DNA from: Kitasatospora acidiphila
GTDB taxonomy: Bacteria > Actinomycetota > Actinomycetes > Streptomycetales > Streptomycetaceae
Direction: 5' to 3'
DNA length: 64,000 bases
NCBI RefSeq assembly: GCF_006636205.1
Contig: NZ_VIGB01000003.1
Location: 868,001-932,000 of the forward strand
Shown here one piece after another: positions 24,976 to 33,334 of the stretch; the first letter of the stretch is position 1, and the number at the start of each line of letters is the position of its first letter. The notes beneath the pieces are model-generated. The model was not told the origin of the DNA. It ran no database searches and saw only the letters and a program-made list of their open reading frames with translations. A program made the position numbers and the translations under genes.

Positions 24976-25860
24976 ATGACGACCCCTCAGGCCTCCCCGA
25001 GCGTGATCCAGCCGCTCTTCGCGGGGCTCTGCGACGACGCGGCGATCTTCCCGCCCGGCGACCTCCCGCTCTCCGAGGCCGTGCCCGCCCACCGGGCCCA
25101 CCGCACCGCGTGGTACGCCGACCTGGTGGGCCCGTTCCTGTGCGGCGCGGGGCGGATCGGGGCGCTCGGCGCGGAGCTGGGAGACGGCGAGCTGGCCGTC
25201 GGGCTGATCGTGCCGGACGGCAGCGCGGGCCTGGAGCCGGCGCTGCGGGCCGTGGCGGGCGACCCGCGGCTGCGGATCGCCGGCATCGAGGTGCTGGCCG
25301 ACCGGGACGTACCGGCCCCCGAAGGGGTGCGCCGGGTGCGCGCCGCGCTCGAACAGCTGCTGCCCGAGTACGCGCCCGCCGCGCCGACCGCGATCGAGCT
25401 CCCCCGGGGCGACGAACTGCTGCTGGCGCTGGACGAGCTGGAGGGCGGCCCGTACCGGGCCAAGTTCCGCACCGGCGGCGCTGCGGCGGCCGCCTTCCCC
25501 GGCGAGCTGGAGCTGGCCTCCTTCCTCTACGGCGCCGTCTACCGCAAGGTGGCCGTCAAGTTCACCGCCGGCCTGCACCACGCGCTGCGGCACGACGACC
25601 CGGCCACCGGCTTCGCGCACCACGGCTTCCTCAACCTGCTGCTGGCCACCCACGCGGCGCTCGGCGGCGCCGAGCACCCGGAGCTGGCGGCGCTCCTGGC
25701 GCGGCGGGACGGGGACGGCATCGCGGCCGAGCTGACCAAGCTGACCGGCGACCAGGTGGCGGCGGTCCGCGCCGTGTTCACCTCCTTCGGCACCTGCAGC
25801 ATCGCCGAGCCGCTGGCCGACCTGGCGGCGCTCGGGCTGGTGGCCATCCCGCAGAGCTGA
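24976..25860 (+). CDS. Conserved-looking protein of unknown function
   Basis: I do not recognise the family of this 294-residue cytosolic protein. It contains D-D-A-A-I-F-P-P-G (about 18-26), Y-R-A-K-F-R-T-G-G (about 163-171), V-A-V-K-F-T-A-G-L-H-H-A (about 194-205) and H-H-G-F-L-N-L-L. These look like conserved catalytic or ligand motifs rather than low-complexity sequence. GAAGGACGAG precedes ATG 24976. The gene stands alone between a permease and a secreted hydrolase. Confidence 0.7.
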   Translation: MTTPQASPSVIQPLFAGLCDDAAIFPPGDLPLSEAVPAHRAHRTAWYADLVGPFLCGAGRIGALGAELGDGELAVGLIVPDGSAGLEPALRAVAGDPRLRIAGIEVLADRDVPAPEGVRRVRAALEQLLPEYAPAAPTAIELPRGDELLLALDELEGGPYRAKFRTGGAAAAAFPGELELASFLYGAVYRKVAVKFTAGLHHALRHDDPATGFAHHGFLNLLLATHAALGGAEHPELAALLARRDGDGIAAELTKLTGDQVAAVRAVFTSFGTCSIAEPLADLAALGLVAIPQS

Positions 25861-25975
25861 CCGCCGCGACCACTGGTGCCCCGACTGTTCACATGACCTC
25901 TACCAGTTAGTAACCTCACCGGGTCCCACTCGCGCGCGACCACCCGGGTCACGCGCGGGTGCCCTGGGAGGGTCC

Positions 25976-26851
25976 ATGCGCATATCCGCAGTCAGCCGCC
26001 GCCTGCGCGCGGCAACCGGCGTCGCCGTCCTCGGCGCCACCCTGCTCGGCCTGGCGGCCGGGCCGGCCTCGGCGAACGAGGCCAAGCACACCTACTACCT
26101 GGCGCTCGGCGACTCGCTGGCCGCCGGCTACCAGACGCTGCCCGGCGGCGGCAACGAGGTCGGCCACGGCTACGCCCAGGACATCGCCCGCACCCTGCAG
26201 CAGCGGGCCACCGCCGCGGGCCGCGACTTCTCGTTCACCGACCTGGGCTGCCCGGGCGAGACCACCGGTTCGATGCTGAACGGCGGCTGCCCCTACCCGC
26301 ACACCTTCCAGGGCGCCCAGATCGACGCCGCCGTCAGCTACCTGAAGGCCCACCACGGCGACGACCTGGTGGTCACGCTGGACATCGGCGCCAACAACGT
26401 GGACGGCTGCGCCGAGGGCGGCTCGCTGAACGCCGGCTGCGCCGCCACCGGCATCGCCACCGCCGGCCGCGACCTGGGCACCATCCTGAACCGCCTCAAG
26501 GCCGCCGCCGGCCCGCACACCCGGCTCGTCGGGATGAACCTCTACGACCCGTTCCTGGCCGCCTGGATGACCGGTGACCAGGGCAAGGTGCTGGCCACCG
26601 TGTCGGTGCCGCTGGCCGACACCCTCAACGCCGCCCTGGAGTTCCAGGACTGGGCGCACGGGGTGCCGACCGCGGACGTGGCGGGGGCGTTCAGCACCAA
26701 CTCCTTCCTGCCGCCGGTCGACCTGGGCGGACAGCAGGTGCCGCTGAACGTGGCCCGGATCATGGAGTGGACCAACATGTCGCGCGGCGACATCCACGCC
26801 AACGACACCGGCTACCAGGTGATGGCGGACGCCTTCCTGGCGAAGTTCTGA
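25976..26851 (+). CDS. Secreted SGNH/GDSL hydrolase
   Basis: The 291-residue product has a Sec signal peptide (cleavage near P-A-S-A-N, about residue 34). The SGNH blocks follow: block I L-A-L-G-D-S-L-A-A-G (about 42-51), block II around D-L-G-C-P-G-E-T, block III G-A-N-N, and the C-terminal D-I-H-A-N-D with catalytic His. These are extracellular esterases or lipases with a flexible active site. Six cysteines, pairable as disulfides, occur in the mature part. The substrate is unknown. A short hairpin after the stop is shared with the convergent gene. Confidence 0.88.
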   Translation: MRISAVSRRLRAATGVAVLGATLLGLAAGPASANEAKHTYYLALGDSLAAGYQTLPGGGNEVGHGYAQDIARTLQQRATAAGRDFSFTDLGCPGETTGSMLNGGCPYPHTFQGAQIDAAVSYLKAHHGDDLVVTLDIGANNVDGCAEGGSLNAGCAATGIATAGRDLGTILNRLKAAAGPHTRLVGMNLYDPFLAAWMTGDQGKVLATVSVPLADTLNAALEFQDWAHGVPTADVAGAFSTNSFLPPVDLGGQQVPLNVARIMEWTNMSRGDIHANDTGYQVMADAFLAKF

Positions 26852-26857
26852 CCCGCT

Positions 26858-26878
26858 GGCCCCGCACCGCGCGGGGCC
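26858..26878. terminator. Short terminator hairpin between convergent genes
   Basis: GGCCCCGC (26858-26865) and GCGGGGCC (26871-26878) with a 5-base loop lie in the 32-base gap between two stop codons. Confidence 0.6.
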
Positions 26879-26883
26879 GGCCC

Positions 26884-28137
26884 TCAGAAGAACGTCCGCA
26901 CCAGGTCGACCACGCGCGGGTTCGGTGCGTCGGCGTCATCGACGACCGGGATCATGGTCCACCGGTCGAAGGCGGTGCAGGGGTGCGACAGGCCCAGCCG
27001 GACCACCTCGCCGATCCGGGCGGTGCTGCCGCGCAGATAGGCGTGCTGGTCGTTGAGCCCGGTCACGGTACCGGTCAACGGCCGCCCGGCGCGGGTGCGT
27101 TGCACGGTCGGCAGGCCCTCGTCGAACGGGAAGTCCCGCTTGCCGCCGTCCAGCAGGACCAGCTCGGGCTCGGGATGCGAGAGCACCCTGGCCCAGCCGT
27201 GCATCGCGGCTCGCAGCGGCCTGCCGCCGGCGCCCCGGGCGAGCGGCGACAGGCCGTGGTAGAGGCCGTCGTCGTGGATCAGGTAGGCCCCGGAGCGCAG
27301 CACCAGGCGGGTGCCGGGGACGGCACCGAGCAGCTCCACCACCTGGTCGAAGTAGCTGCTGCCGCCGGCGCTCAGCAGCACCTGCTCGGCCTGGTCGAGG
27401 AGTTGCTCGTCGCGCAGCCGGGCGTGCAGCTCCCGCACGGCCAGCAGGTAGCGCTCCACCTTTGCCAGCGCGGCCGGTCCGGCGTCATGGGCGAGCACCC
27501 CCTCGTAACCGCCCAGTCCGGTCAGCCGCAGCGTCGGGGCGGCTGCCGCGGCACGCGCGACGGCGGCCCCGGTGTCCAGGTCGCGGACGCCGGTGCGGCC
27601 ACCCGGTCCGCCGACCTCGACCAGGACGTCCACCGGGCGCTGCGCTCCGGCGGCCCGCAGCGCCCGGTCCATCTGCTCGACGGCGGCCACCGAGTCCACC
27701 CAGCAGACGAACCAGAACTCCGGATCGCTGTCCAACTCCCTTGCCAGCCAGGCGAGTCCGTGCGGATCCAGCAGGGTGTTGGCGAGCACCAGCCGGCGGA
27801 CGCCGAAGGCTCGGGCAACGTGCAGCTGGGAGAGGTTGGCCAGGGTGATGGCCCAGGCGCCGGCGTCCAGTTGGGCCTGCCAGAGAGCCGGGGCCATGGT
27901 GGTCTTGCCGTGCGGGGCCAGCCATGCGCCGGCCTGGGCGCTCCAGTCGGCCATGGTCCGCAGGTTGTGGTCGAGCGCGCCCTGGTCCAGGGTCAGCAGC
28001 GGGGTGCCGAAGTCGTCCAGGGTCGGCCCGCCGGCCAGGTACTCCGCGACCGTGCGGCCCCAGGCGGAGGAGGGCAGCGCCTTGAAGCGCCAGTCGATCC
28101 GCTCTGCCGCCAGCTCCGCCACTTTCGCCCGGTCCAC
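26884..28137 (-). CDS. Fold-type III PLP enzyme (D-serine/D-threonine deaminase or aldolase type)
   Basis: The 417-residue enzyme resembles D-threonine aldolase/D-serine dehydratase-like alanine-racemase-fold proteins. T-P-L-L-T-L-D is followed by A-P-H-G-K-T-T-M-A-P (about 73-82), whose lysine would bind PLP. A C-terminal G-L-S-H-P-C-T-A-F-D-R-W holds the His and Cys that ligate zinc in the family. The probable role is breakdown of a D-amino acid or beta-hydroxy-D-amino acid in the cytosol. GTG 28137 was chosen because GGGAGG lies 7 bases upstream; a longer frame to 28236 exists. The thioesterase-like gene is 102 bases upstream. Confidence 0.75.
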   Translation of the reverse strand: MDRAKVAELAAERIDWRFKALPSSAWGRTVAEYLAGGPTLDDFGTPLLTLDQGALDHNLRTMADWSAQAGAWLAPHGKTTMAPALWQAQLDAGAWAITLANLSQLHVARAFGVRRLVLANTLLDPHGLAWLARELDSDPEFWFVCWVDSVAAVEQMDRALRAAGAQRPVDVLVEVGGPGGRTGVRDLDTGAAVARAAAAAPTLRLTGLGGYEGVLAHDAGPAALAKVERYLLAVRELHARLRDEQLLDQAEQVLLSAGGSSYFDQVVELLGAVPGTRLVLRSGAYLIHDDGLYHGLSPLARGAGGRPLRAAMHGWARVLSHPEPELVLLDGGKRDFPFDEGLPTVQRTRAGRPLTGTVTGLNDQHAYLRGSTARIGEVVRLGLSHPCTAFDRWTMIPVVDDADAPNPRVVDLVRTFF

Positions 28138-28239
28138 CCCGACACCTCCCGCTCTGCCCGCATCTTGAAGCCACAGTTGTAGCATGCGGCGGCCGGCCGG
28201 GTCGGGGGCACCGAGGCCGGCACCCCCCGGGGGCACGGG

Positions 28240-28905
28240 TCAGATCCGGCAGAGCCCGCGACTGCCCGAACGGGGAGCCGGCACCTTGCGCGACTGGCCG
28301 CGCGGCTGGCCGCCGCTCTGATGAGCGGTCAGCTGACGGTCCGTCGGCTGGTCGGGCTGGCGCTGCGGCATCGCGTTGGGCGTGATCCTGGGCGGTGCGT
28401 TCCGCTCGATCGCGGCGAGGTGAACCTCCGTCATGTACTGGGCCAGGAACAGGCGTTCGGCCGGGGTGAGCCGGCGCGACCGCCCGGAGTCGCGGTCCCG
28501 GGCCACCACGACGGTACGGGCCGTCATGTAGGTGAACGGGTCGCGGCACACGTCCACCCGCACGTGTGCCGAGCTGCGGCCGAGCCGCTCCACCGTGAGC
28601 CGCACCAGCAGCGGTTCGGGCCGGTGGTGCAGCTGCTCCAGGTAGTCGATCTCATGCCGGGCGATCAGGAAGCCGGCCGGGAAGAGCGACTCCCGAACGG
28701 CCGCAGCATGGTGGTGGAAGAGGTCGTAGATGCCCTCCTGGATGTAGCCGACCAGCCGGGCGTTGTTGATGTGCCCGTTCTCGTCGACGTCGCTCCACCG
28801 GGTAGGGCAGCACAGCACATGGGCGTTGCGGCGGGCCGTCCCGGCGGGCCGCTGCTCCGCGGTCATCGTGGTCATCGTGGTCATCGTGGTCATCGCGGTC
28901 GCCAC
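28240..28905 (-). CDS. Hotdog-fold acyl-CoA thioesterase
   Basis: The 221-residue protein has a 4HBT thioesterase core. R-W-S-D-V-D-E-N-G-H-I-N-N-A-R (about 37-51) is the usual catalytic/start region, followed by E-I-D-Y-L. The C-terminal 60 residues are polar and probably disordered. It would hydrolyse acyl-CoA thioesters. The N-terminus contains four in-frame ATG codons inside a 9-base repeat, after the GTG at 28905 that overlaps the preceding stop, so the true start may vary. It is coupled to the 93-residue gene upstream. Confidence 0.75.
   Translation of the reverse strand: MATAMTTMTTMTTMTAEQRPAGTARRNAHVLCCPTRWSDVDENGHINNARLVGYIQEGIYDLFHHHAAAVRESLFPAGFLIARHEIDYLEQLHHRPEPLLVRLTVERLGRSSAHVRVDVCRDPFTYMTARTVVVARDRDSGRSRRLTPAERLFLAQYMTEVHLAAIERNAPPRITPNAMPQRQPDQPTDRQLTAHQSGGQPRGQSRKVPAPRSGSRGLCRI
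28861..28896. repeat. Four tandem 9-base repeats over the thioesterase start
   Basis: GGTCATCGT is repeated three times, then once as GGTCATCGC. On the minus strand it encodes M-T-T units, giving alternative ATG starts in one frame. Confidence 0.85.
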
Positions 28906-29186
28906 TAGGCCAGGGCGAGGGCGCGCTGCAGCCGGGCGTGGTAGGCGGGGGCGGCCTCACGCATGTGGCCGCTGGTCCAGCCCTCCTCGGCCGCCTCGGC
29001 CGCCATCCGGACCACCAGCGAGTCCAGTGCCCGGTCCACCGCCTCGCACAGCTCGACCACCACGCTGATCCGCCCGGCCACGTTCGCCGCGCCGGCGCAG
29101 GCGGAGAAAGCGTCGAGCGCGCCGACCGCGAGCCGCAGACTGTCGGCTGCGACCACGCTGCATTCCGGCGGGCAATTGTCGTGCAC
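28905..29186 (-). CDS. Small hypothetical protein
   Basis: The 93-residue, mainly helical protein has four cysteines (two near the start, C-P-P-E-C) and no recognised domain. GTG 29186 follows GGAG at good distance. Its stop codon shares a base with the GTG of the thioesterase gene, so both are translated from one message. A role tied to the thioesterase is likely but unknown. Confidence 0.6.
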   Translation of the reverse strand: MHDNCPPECSVVAADSLRLAVGALDAFSACAGAANVAGRISVVVELCEAVDRALDSLVVRMAAEAAEEGWTSGHMREAAPAYHARLQRALALA

Positions 29187-29389
29187 AGGGTTCTCCTGGG
29201 GGGAATAGCGGTTAGCAGGGAAGGGCGGCGCCCGAATGCCCGGGTGCCGCCAGCGGGCACGACGCTAACCCAGCCCGAGTGCCCGATTCGCCGTTCATCC
29301 ACCCAGGGGTGACATGACCCCACGTCCGGAGTACGGATAATTCACCGTCGTCAGTCAAGTGACCAGCCGATCGGCGGACTGTCAGCATT

Positions 29390-29878
29390 TCAGTGTTGAC
29401 TTGGGTCCCCGAGTTCCTTGCCGAGGTGAATGCTCTCGGGCGCGTCCCGGTAGACGCCGAACTTGGTGATCGGGAGATAGCCCTCGGAGTGGTAGAGGGC
29501 CACCGCCTCCGGCTGCTCGGTGCCGGTCTCCAGCACCACCCGGCGCCGGCCGGCCGCGACCGCGCTCTCCTCCAGGTGCCGCAGCAGCGCTCGGGCCAGG
29601 CCCCGGCCGCGCGCCCCGGGGACCACGAACATCCGCTTGAGCTCGGCATCGCCGTCCCGCAGATACGGGTAGTCGCCGTCCTTCGCCCGCCAACCGCCGC
29701 AGGCGACCGGCGCGCCGTCCAGATATCCGACCACGAAGACGCCGAGCGGTGCGGTGAAGTGCTCGGCCTTCATCTCGGTGGTGTCGATCCCGCCGTAACG
29801 GGCGATGTACTCCTGCTGGACCGCCTCCGTCAGGGTGATGGCGTCGGGGTGGTCGTAGCCGGTTATACGAAGCTCCAT
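29390..29878 (-). CDS. GNAT-family N-acetyltransferase
   Basis: The 162-residue acetyltransferase has the acetyl-CoA loop V-P-G-A-R-G-R-G-L-A-R-A-L-L (about 85-98), preceded by L-K-R-M-F-V, and the C-terminal A-V-A-L-Y-H-S-E-G-Y. The substrate is unknown. ATG 29878 fits the family start; a TTG at 29887 in the same frame is possible, and neither has a strong ribosome binding site. Confidence 0.82.
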   Translation of the reverse strand: MELRITGYDHPDAITLTEAVQQEYIARYGGIDTTEMKAEHFTAPLGVFVVGYLDGAPVACGGWRAKDGDYPYLRDGDAELKRMFVVPGARGRGLARALLRHLEESAVAAGRRRVVLETGTEQPEAVALYHSEGYLPITKFGVYRDAPESIHLGKELGDPSQH

Positions 29879-30070
29879 GGCCGCCAAGCATACGGTGAGC
29901 AGGTCATCTGATGATCAGTTTCATGCGGCCCCCGCCCTCGGCGGATAGAGCGGGCCAGAATCACCCGTTTGCCTCATTCCGTCATCTATTACTTTTTGTC
30001 ACGATGTTGGAACGATCCGTCACATCATCACCACAGTGACGCCCGGCCCGCCGCACCGAGGAGCAGTCCC

Positions 30071-30265
30071 GTGATCCTGAACATCTCCAGCATCGTCCTG
30101 TTCGGCACCATCGCCGTCGTCTTCTTCAGACGGGGCGGGCTCAAGGTCTCGCACGCCTTGGTCTGCTCGCTCTTCGGCTTCTACCTGGCGGGCACCGCGA
30201 TCGCGCCGAGCATCCAGGCCGGCGGCGCCAGCCTGGCGGGCCTGCTCGGCGGCATCAAGTTCTGA
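30071..30265 (+). CDS. Small two-helix membrane protein
   Basis: The 64-residue product has two hydrophobic segments (about 3-19 and 27-45) and a glycine-rich tail. GTG 30071 has GAGGAG upstream; the longer frame starts inside the promoter region. It lies 15 bases before an FtsK-like gene, an arrangement reminiscent of small Spd-like membrane proteins beside TraB/FtsK ATPases on Streptomyces plasmids. No other plasmid genes are present. Function unknown. Confidence 0.7.
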   Translation: MILNISSIVLFGTIAVVFFRRGGLKVSHALVCSLFGFYLAGTAIAPSIQAGGASLAGLLGGIKF

Positions 30266-30280
30266 GGGCCCCGTCCGACC

Positions 30281-31849
30281 ATGTCCGTCACCCGTCATCT
30301 GACCCGCGGTCGGGACTTCGCCCGCACCGCCGGGGACCACGCCGCCGACATGTTCTCCCCGCTCACCCTGATCGGGCGGGGCCTGCGGCGGCACGCCGGC
30401 TGGACCGCCGCCCGCTGGCAGGCCACCCCCAGGGACAAGCGCGGGCCCACCGCGCTGCTCGCCGTCGCGGCGCTGGTCGGCGTCGTGCTGCTGCCGCACG
30501 GGCCGATCCTGGCGGTGGCCGCGCTGATCGGCAGTGCCGCCTGGATCGGCCGGCATCCCAAGGCGCCGGCCGAACCGGCACCGGACCCGGCCGAGGTCAA
30601 GCTGCCCGCGCTCTACGCCGCGCTCACCCCGTACCTGGCCGCCCCCGACGACCTCTCCCCGCTCTACCGCCCCGACGGCGGCTTCCGGGACGCCTTCGAC
30701 GGCTGGTCCTTCGACCCCGACGGCCGGCTCAGCACCCTGGAGATCGGCTACCCCGCCTACTTCACCGACACCGAGTCCGCCGCCCGGTCCCGGATCGAAC
30801 AAGTGGTGCAGGGCAAGGCCGGACGGGCCCGGGAGTACCGCTTCGACTGGGACCAGGAGTGCAGCACCCTGCGGGTCACCGCGCTGGCCCCGCTGCCGGT
30901 CGAGGTGCCGGCCCAGTCCTGGGTGACCGCACCCGGCGAGATCGTGCTGGGCTTCACCGACCCGGACGCCACCCAGCGCCGGATCCCGGTCGCCCACGGC
31001 GGCCAGCCCGGCCACCGGCCGCCGGTGGTCTGGCGCACCGGCCCGCGCTCCGCCGAGCCGCACCTGCTGGCGCTCGGCAGCGCCCGCTCCGGGACCTCCA
31101 CGCTGCTGCGCACCATCGCCCTGCAGGCGCTGACCCACGGCGAGCTGCTGGTGATCGACGGCGCCGGCACCGGGGACCACGCCTGCCTGGTCAACCGGCC
31201 CGGCGTGCACACCGTGGAGACCAGCCTGCACGGGGCGGTGGCCGCATTGGAGTGGGCGGCCCAGGAGACCGAGTGGCGGCTGGCCGTGCTGAGCGCCGCC
31301 CGCCACCGCGGCGACCCGGCCCCCGAGGAGGCACTGCGCCCGTTGTGGCTGCTGCTCGACCACCCCACCGAGCTGTCCGAGCTGGCCCAGGCGGAGGGCC
31401 GACCGGATCCGCAGGGGCTGCTGGAGGTGCCGCTGCGGCACGGCCGGGCCGCCCGGGTCACGGTGGTGACCGTCGAGGCGGTCGAGGCCGCCGCCCGGCT
31501 GTCGCCGACGCTGCGGGCCATCAGCCGGGCCCGGGTGGTGCTGGGCGACCACCCGGCGTCCGAGCTGGCCGCGGCGCTCGGCATGCCGCTGGACATCGCG
31601 CCCGCCGCGCAGGCCCCGCCCGGCCGCGGGTACGCCCGGGTCGGCGGCCAGGCCCCGGTCCGGTTGCAGGTTCCCGCGACGGTGGACCCGCTGGACGAGG
31701 AGGCGCCGGCCCGGCTGCGGGACGCGGTGATCGCCCTGCTGCCGTACCACGACAGCCGGATCGAGGCGGCCGCCCCGCCGCTGCCCGAGCACCGGTCGGC
31801 CGCGCCGGTGGATCTGCGGAAGGCGGCCCGTCCTGCCCCGCTGCGGTGA
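30281..31849 (+). CDS. FtsK/SpoIIIE-like membrane protein with degenerate nucleotide-binding site
   Basis: The 522-residue protein has two membrane segments (about 64-92), then a cytosolic domain laid out like FtsK/SpoIIIE or TraSA ATPases. The Walker A position reads L-G-S-A-R-S-G-T-S-T-L-L (about 266-277), where the essential lysine is replaced by Thr. A Walker B-like L-W-L-L-L-D lies near 360. ATP-driven DNA transport is therefore doubtful. It is probably co-transcribed with the 64-residue membrane protein. It could be a domesticated conjugation protein or a structural relative that only binds DNA or partners. Confidence 0.6.
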   Translation: MSVTRHLTRGRDFARTAGDHAADMFSPLTLIGRGLRRHAGWTAARWQATPRDKRGPTALLAVAALVGVVLLPHGPILAVAALIGSAAWIGRHPKAPAEPAPDPAEVKLPALYAALTPYLAAPDDLSPLYRPDGGFRDAFDGWSFDPDGRLSTLEIGYPAYFTDTESAARSRIEQVVQGKAGRAREYRFDWDQECSTLRVTALAPLPVEVPAQSWVTAPGEIVLGFTDPDATQRRIPVAHGGQPGHRPPVVWRTGPRSAEPHLLALGSARSGTSTLLRTIALQALTHGELLVIDGAGTGDHACLVNRPGVHTVETSLHGAVAALEWAAQETEWRLAVLSAARHRGDPAPEEALRPLWLLLDHPTELSELAQAEGRPDPQGLLEVPLRHGRAARVTVVTVEAVEAAARLSPTLRAISRARVVLGDHPASELAAALGMPLDIAPAAQAPPGRGYARVGGQAPVRLQVPATVDPLDEEAPARLRDAVIALLPYHDSRIEAAAPPLPEHRSAAPVDLRKAARPAPLR

Positions 31850-31947
31850 ACGCACGCTCAGCACTCGGACAAATGGGCAGCGCGAAAAGCCGATTCCGTC
31901 ACGCGGTGCGAATTTCACAACACTGAGGGTGATATCCCACTCTAGAT

Positions 31948-31976
31948 GTGACAAATCGGACGGAGATGGGTACAAA
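31948..31976 (+). promoter_or_regulatory. Possible vegetative promoter of rbpA
   Basis: GTGACA (31948-31953), 17 bases, then TACAAA (31971-31976) fits a HrdB-type promoter upstream of the sigma-R site. It is inferred from sequence only. Confidence 0.45.
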
Positions 31977-32010
31977 CAGGGGCGGCACGACAGACGAGCA
32001 CGTCCCGGAC

Positions 32011-32037
32011 GGGAATCTTCGTCGACGGCCGAGCGTT
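32011..32037 (+). promoter_or_regulatory. Sigma-R promoter of rbpA
   Basis: GGGAAT (32011-32016), exactly 18 bases, then GTT (32035-32037) matches the SigR consensus described in Streptomyces. The rbpA gene of S. coelicolor is a known SigR target, so expression under thiol-oxidative stress is expected. The start of rbpA lies 65 bases downstream. Confidence 0.88.
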
Positions 32038-32102
32038 GACCGAACGACGAAGACAGCGACCCCAACTAGTCCTGTGGGCCATAAGCCCTGGAGGCACGAT
32101 TC

Positions 32103-32477
32103 ATGAGCGAGCGAGCTCTCCGAGGCACGCGACTCGGCGCCACTAGCTACGAGACCGACCGTGGCATTGATCTGGCCCCGCGCCAGACCGTCGAGTACGC
32201 ATGTCAGAACGGACACCGGTTCGAGGTGCCCTTCTCCGTCGAGGCGGAGATCCCCTCGGTGTGGGAGTGCCGCTTCTGCGGCACCGAGGCCGTCCTGCTC
32301 GACGGCGACGAGCCGGAAGAGAAGAAGACCAAGCCGACCCGGACCCATTGGGACATGCTGATGGAGCGCCGGACGCGGGAGGAGCTGGAGGAGGTGCTGG
32401 CCGAGCGGCTGGCCGTGCTCCGCTCCGGTGGTATGAACCTCGCGGTGCACCCGCGGGACACGCGCAAGAGCGCCTGA
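32103..32477 (+). CDS. rbpA: RNA polymerase-binding protein RbpA
   Basis: The 124-residue protein matches RbpA throughout. An N-terminal tail with R-G-T-R-L-G-A-T-S-Y-E-T precedes the core zinc-binding-like domain with C34 and the C-R-F-C pair, then a basic linker (E-E-K-K-T-K-P-T-R-T-H-W-D-M-L) and the sigma-interacting helical end. RbpA stabilises the open complex with HrdB-type sigma factors and raises basal rifampicin tolerance. It has an exact SigR promoter and a very strong terminator 9 bases after the stop. Confidence 0.97.
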   Translation: MSERALRGTRLGATSYETDRGIDLAPRQTVEYACQNGHRFEVPFSVEAEIPSVWECRFCGTEAVLLDGDEPEEKKTKPTRTHWDMLMERRTREELEEVLAERLAVLRSGGMNLAVHPRDTRKSA

Positions 32478-32486
32478 CCCAGGCCA

Positions 32487-32534
32487 ACCACGAAGCCCTG
32501 GGGCCCGATCCGGTGATCGGGCCCCAGGGCTTCG
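32487..32534. terminator. Strong bidirectional terminator after rbpA
   Basis: Perfect 22-base arms (32487-32508 and 32513-32534) with a CGGT loop lie between rbpA and the convergent fxsA gene. Confidence 0.92.
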
Positions 32535-32568
32535 TGCTGCTCGGCTTCGGCTTGGTGCTGCTCGGCTT
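32532..32568 (+). repeat. Short direct repeats between rbpA and fxsA
   Basis: GTGCTGCTCGGCTTCG occurs at 32532-32547 and 32553-32568 (21-base period). Further related words (GGCGCTGCCTCGG twice) follow up to about 32640. The stretch is non-coding. Confidence 0.7.
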
Positions 32569-32659
32569 CGCTACCCGACACCGCTCGGCTGCGCTTGGCG
32601 CTGCCTCGGTGCGCCTGGCGCTGCCTCGGCTGTGCGTGCGCTGCCGAACTGACGGTGGT

Positions 32660-33274
32660 TCAGCGGGACAGCGGCGGGCGCGGCCCCTGGTCGTCGGAAC
32701 GGCGGTCGGGACCGGGCTCGGCCGGATCGACCACCTCGCCCTGCACCACCTTGCCGTCCGGCCGGTGGATCCGGAACTGCTGCTGCATCCGCAGCGCGTC
32801 CGCCAGCGGATCGCCGGCGGGGCCGGTGCGGACCAGGCTGCGGGCGGCCCGGCGGCCGACCATCCGCCACAGGGCCCGGGTCGGCGGGAAGAGCAGGGTG
32901 AGCGCCACCGCGTCGGACAGGAAGCCGGGCAGGATCAGCAGCAGGCCGGCCAACACGGTCAGGCTGGTGCCGGTCTCGGCGGAGCCGGGCTCCGGCAGCC
33001 GGCCCTGCTCGAAAGCGGTGGAGGCGTTGCGCAGCGCGCGCAGCCCGGCGCGCTTGATCAGCCGGGAGCCCACCACCGCGCCCGCGATCAGCAGCAGCAC
33101 CACCAGCAGCCCGCCGATGACGTCGGCCACCTGGATCATCAGCCAGATCTCCAGCACCAGCCAGACGACCAGCAGCAGCGGGAGCACCCGGCGCAGCCGG
33201 CTGCGACGGCCGGACGGGCGGCCGGGGGCACGGGTCGGGTCAACGTGCTGGGTCACGGTACGAATCCACTCCAT
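32660..33274 (-). CDS. fxsA: FxsA-family cytoplasmic membrane protein
   Basis: The product of about 204 residues has FxsA signatures: V-L-E-I-W-L-M-I-Q-V-A-D in the first membrane helix, a second helix with G-S-R-L-I-K-R-A-G after it, and L-L-L-I-L-P-G-F-L-S-D-A in a third. The function in actinobacteria is unknown; E. coli FxsA modifies phage exclusion. The start is uncertain: ATG 33274 and GTG 33256 are both possible and neither has a clear ribosome binding site. A terminator separates it from lnt upstream. Confidence 0.85.
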   Translation of the reverse strand: MEWIRTVTQHVDPTRAPGRPSGRRSRLRRVLPLLLVVWLVLEIWLMIQVADVIGGLLVVLLLIAGAVVGSRLIKRAGLRALRNASTAFEQGRLPEPGSAETGTSLTVLAGLLLILPGFLSDAVALTLLFPPTRALWRMVGRRAARSLVRTGPAGDPLADALRMQQQFRIHRPDGKVVQGEVVDPAEPGPDRRSDDQGPRPPLSR

Positions 33275-33334
33275 GGCGGGCGCCGATCGGCGCCGTCCGG
33301 GCCTGCCCCGCACGGTCGCGGGCGCCACCGTGGA

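Noticed and set aside
26767..28182. 471-codon plus-strand open frame overlapping the SGNH hydrolase end
   Set aside because: Shadow of the PLP enzyme gene, which has the PLP lysine and zinc motif.
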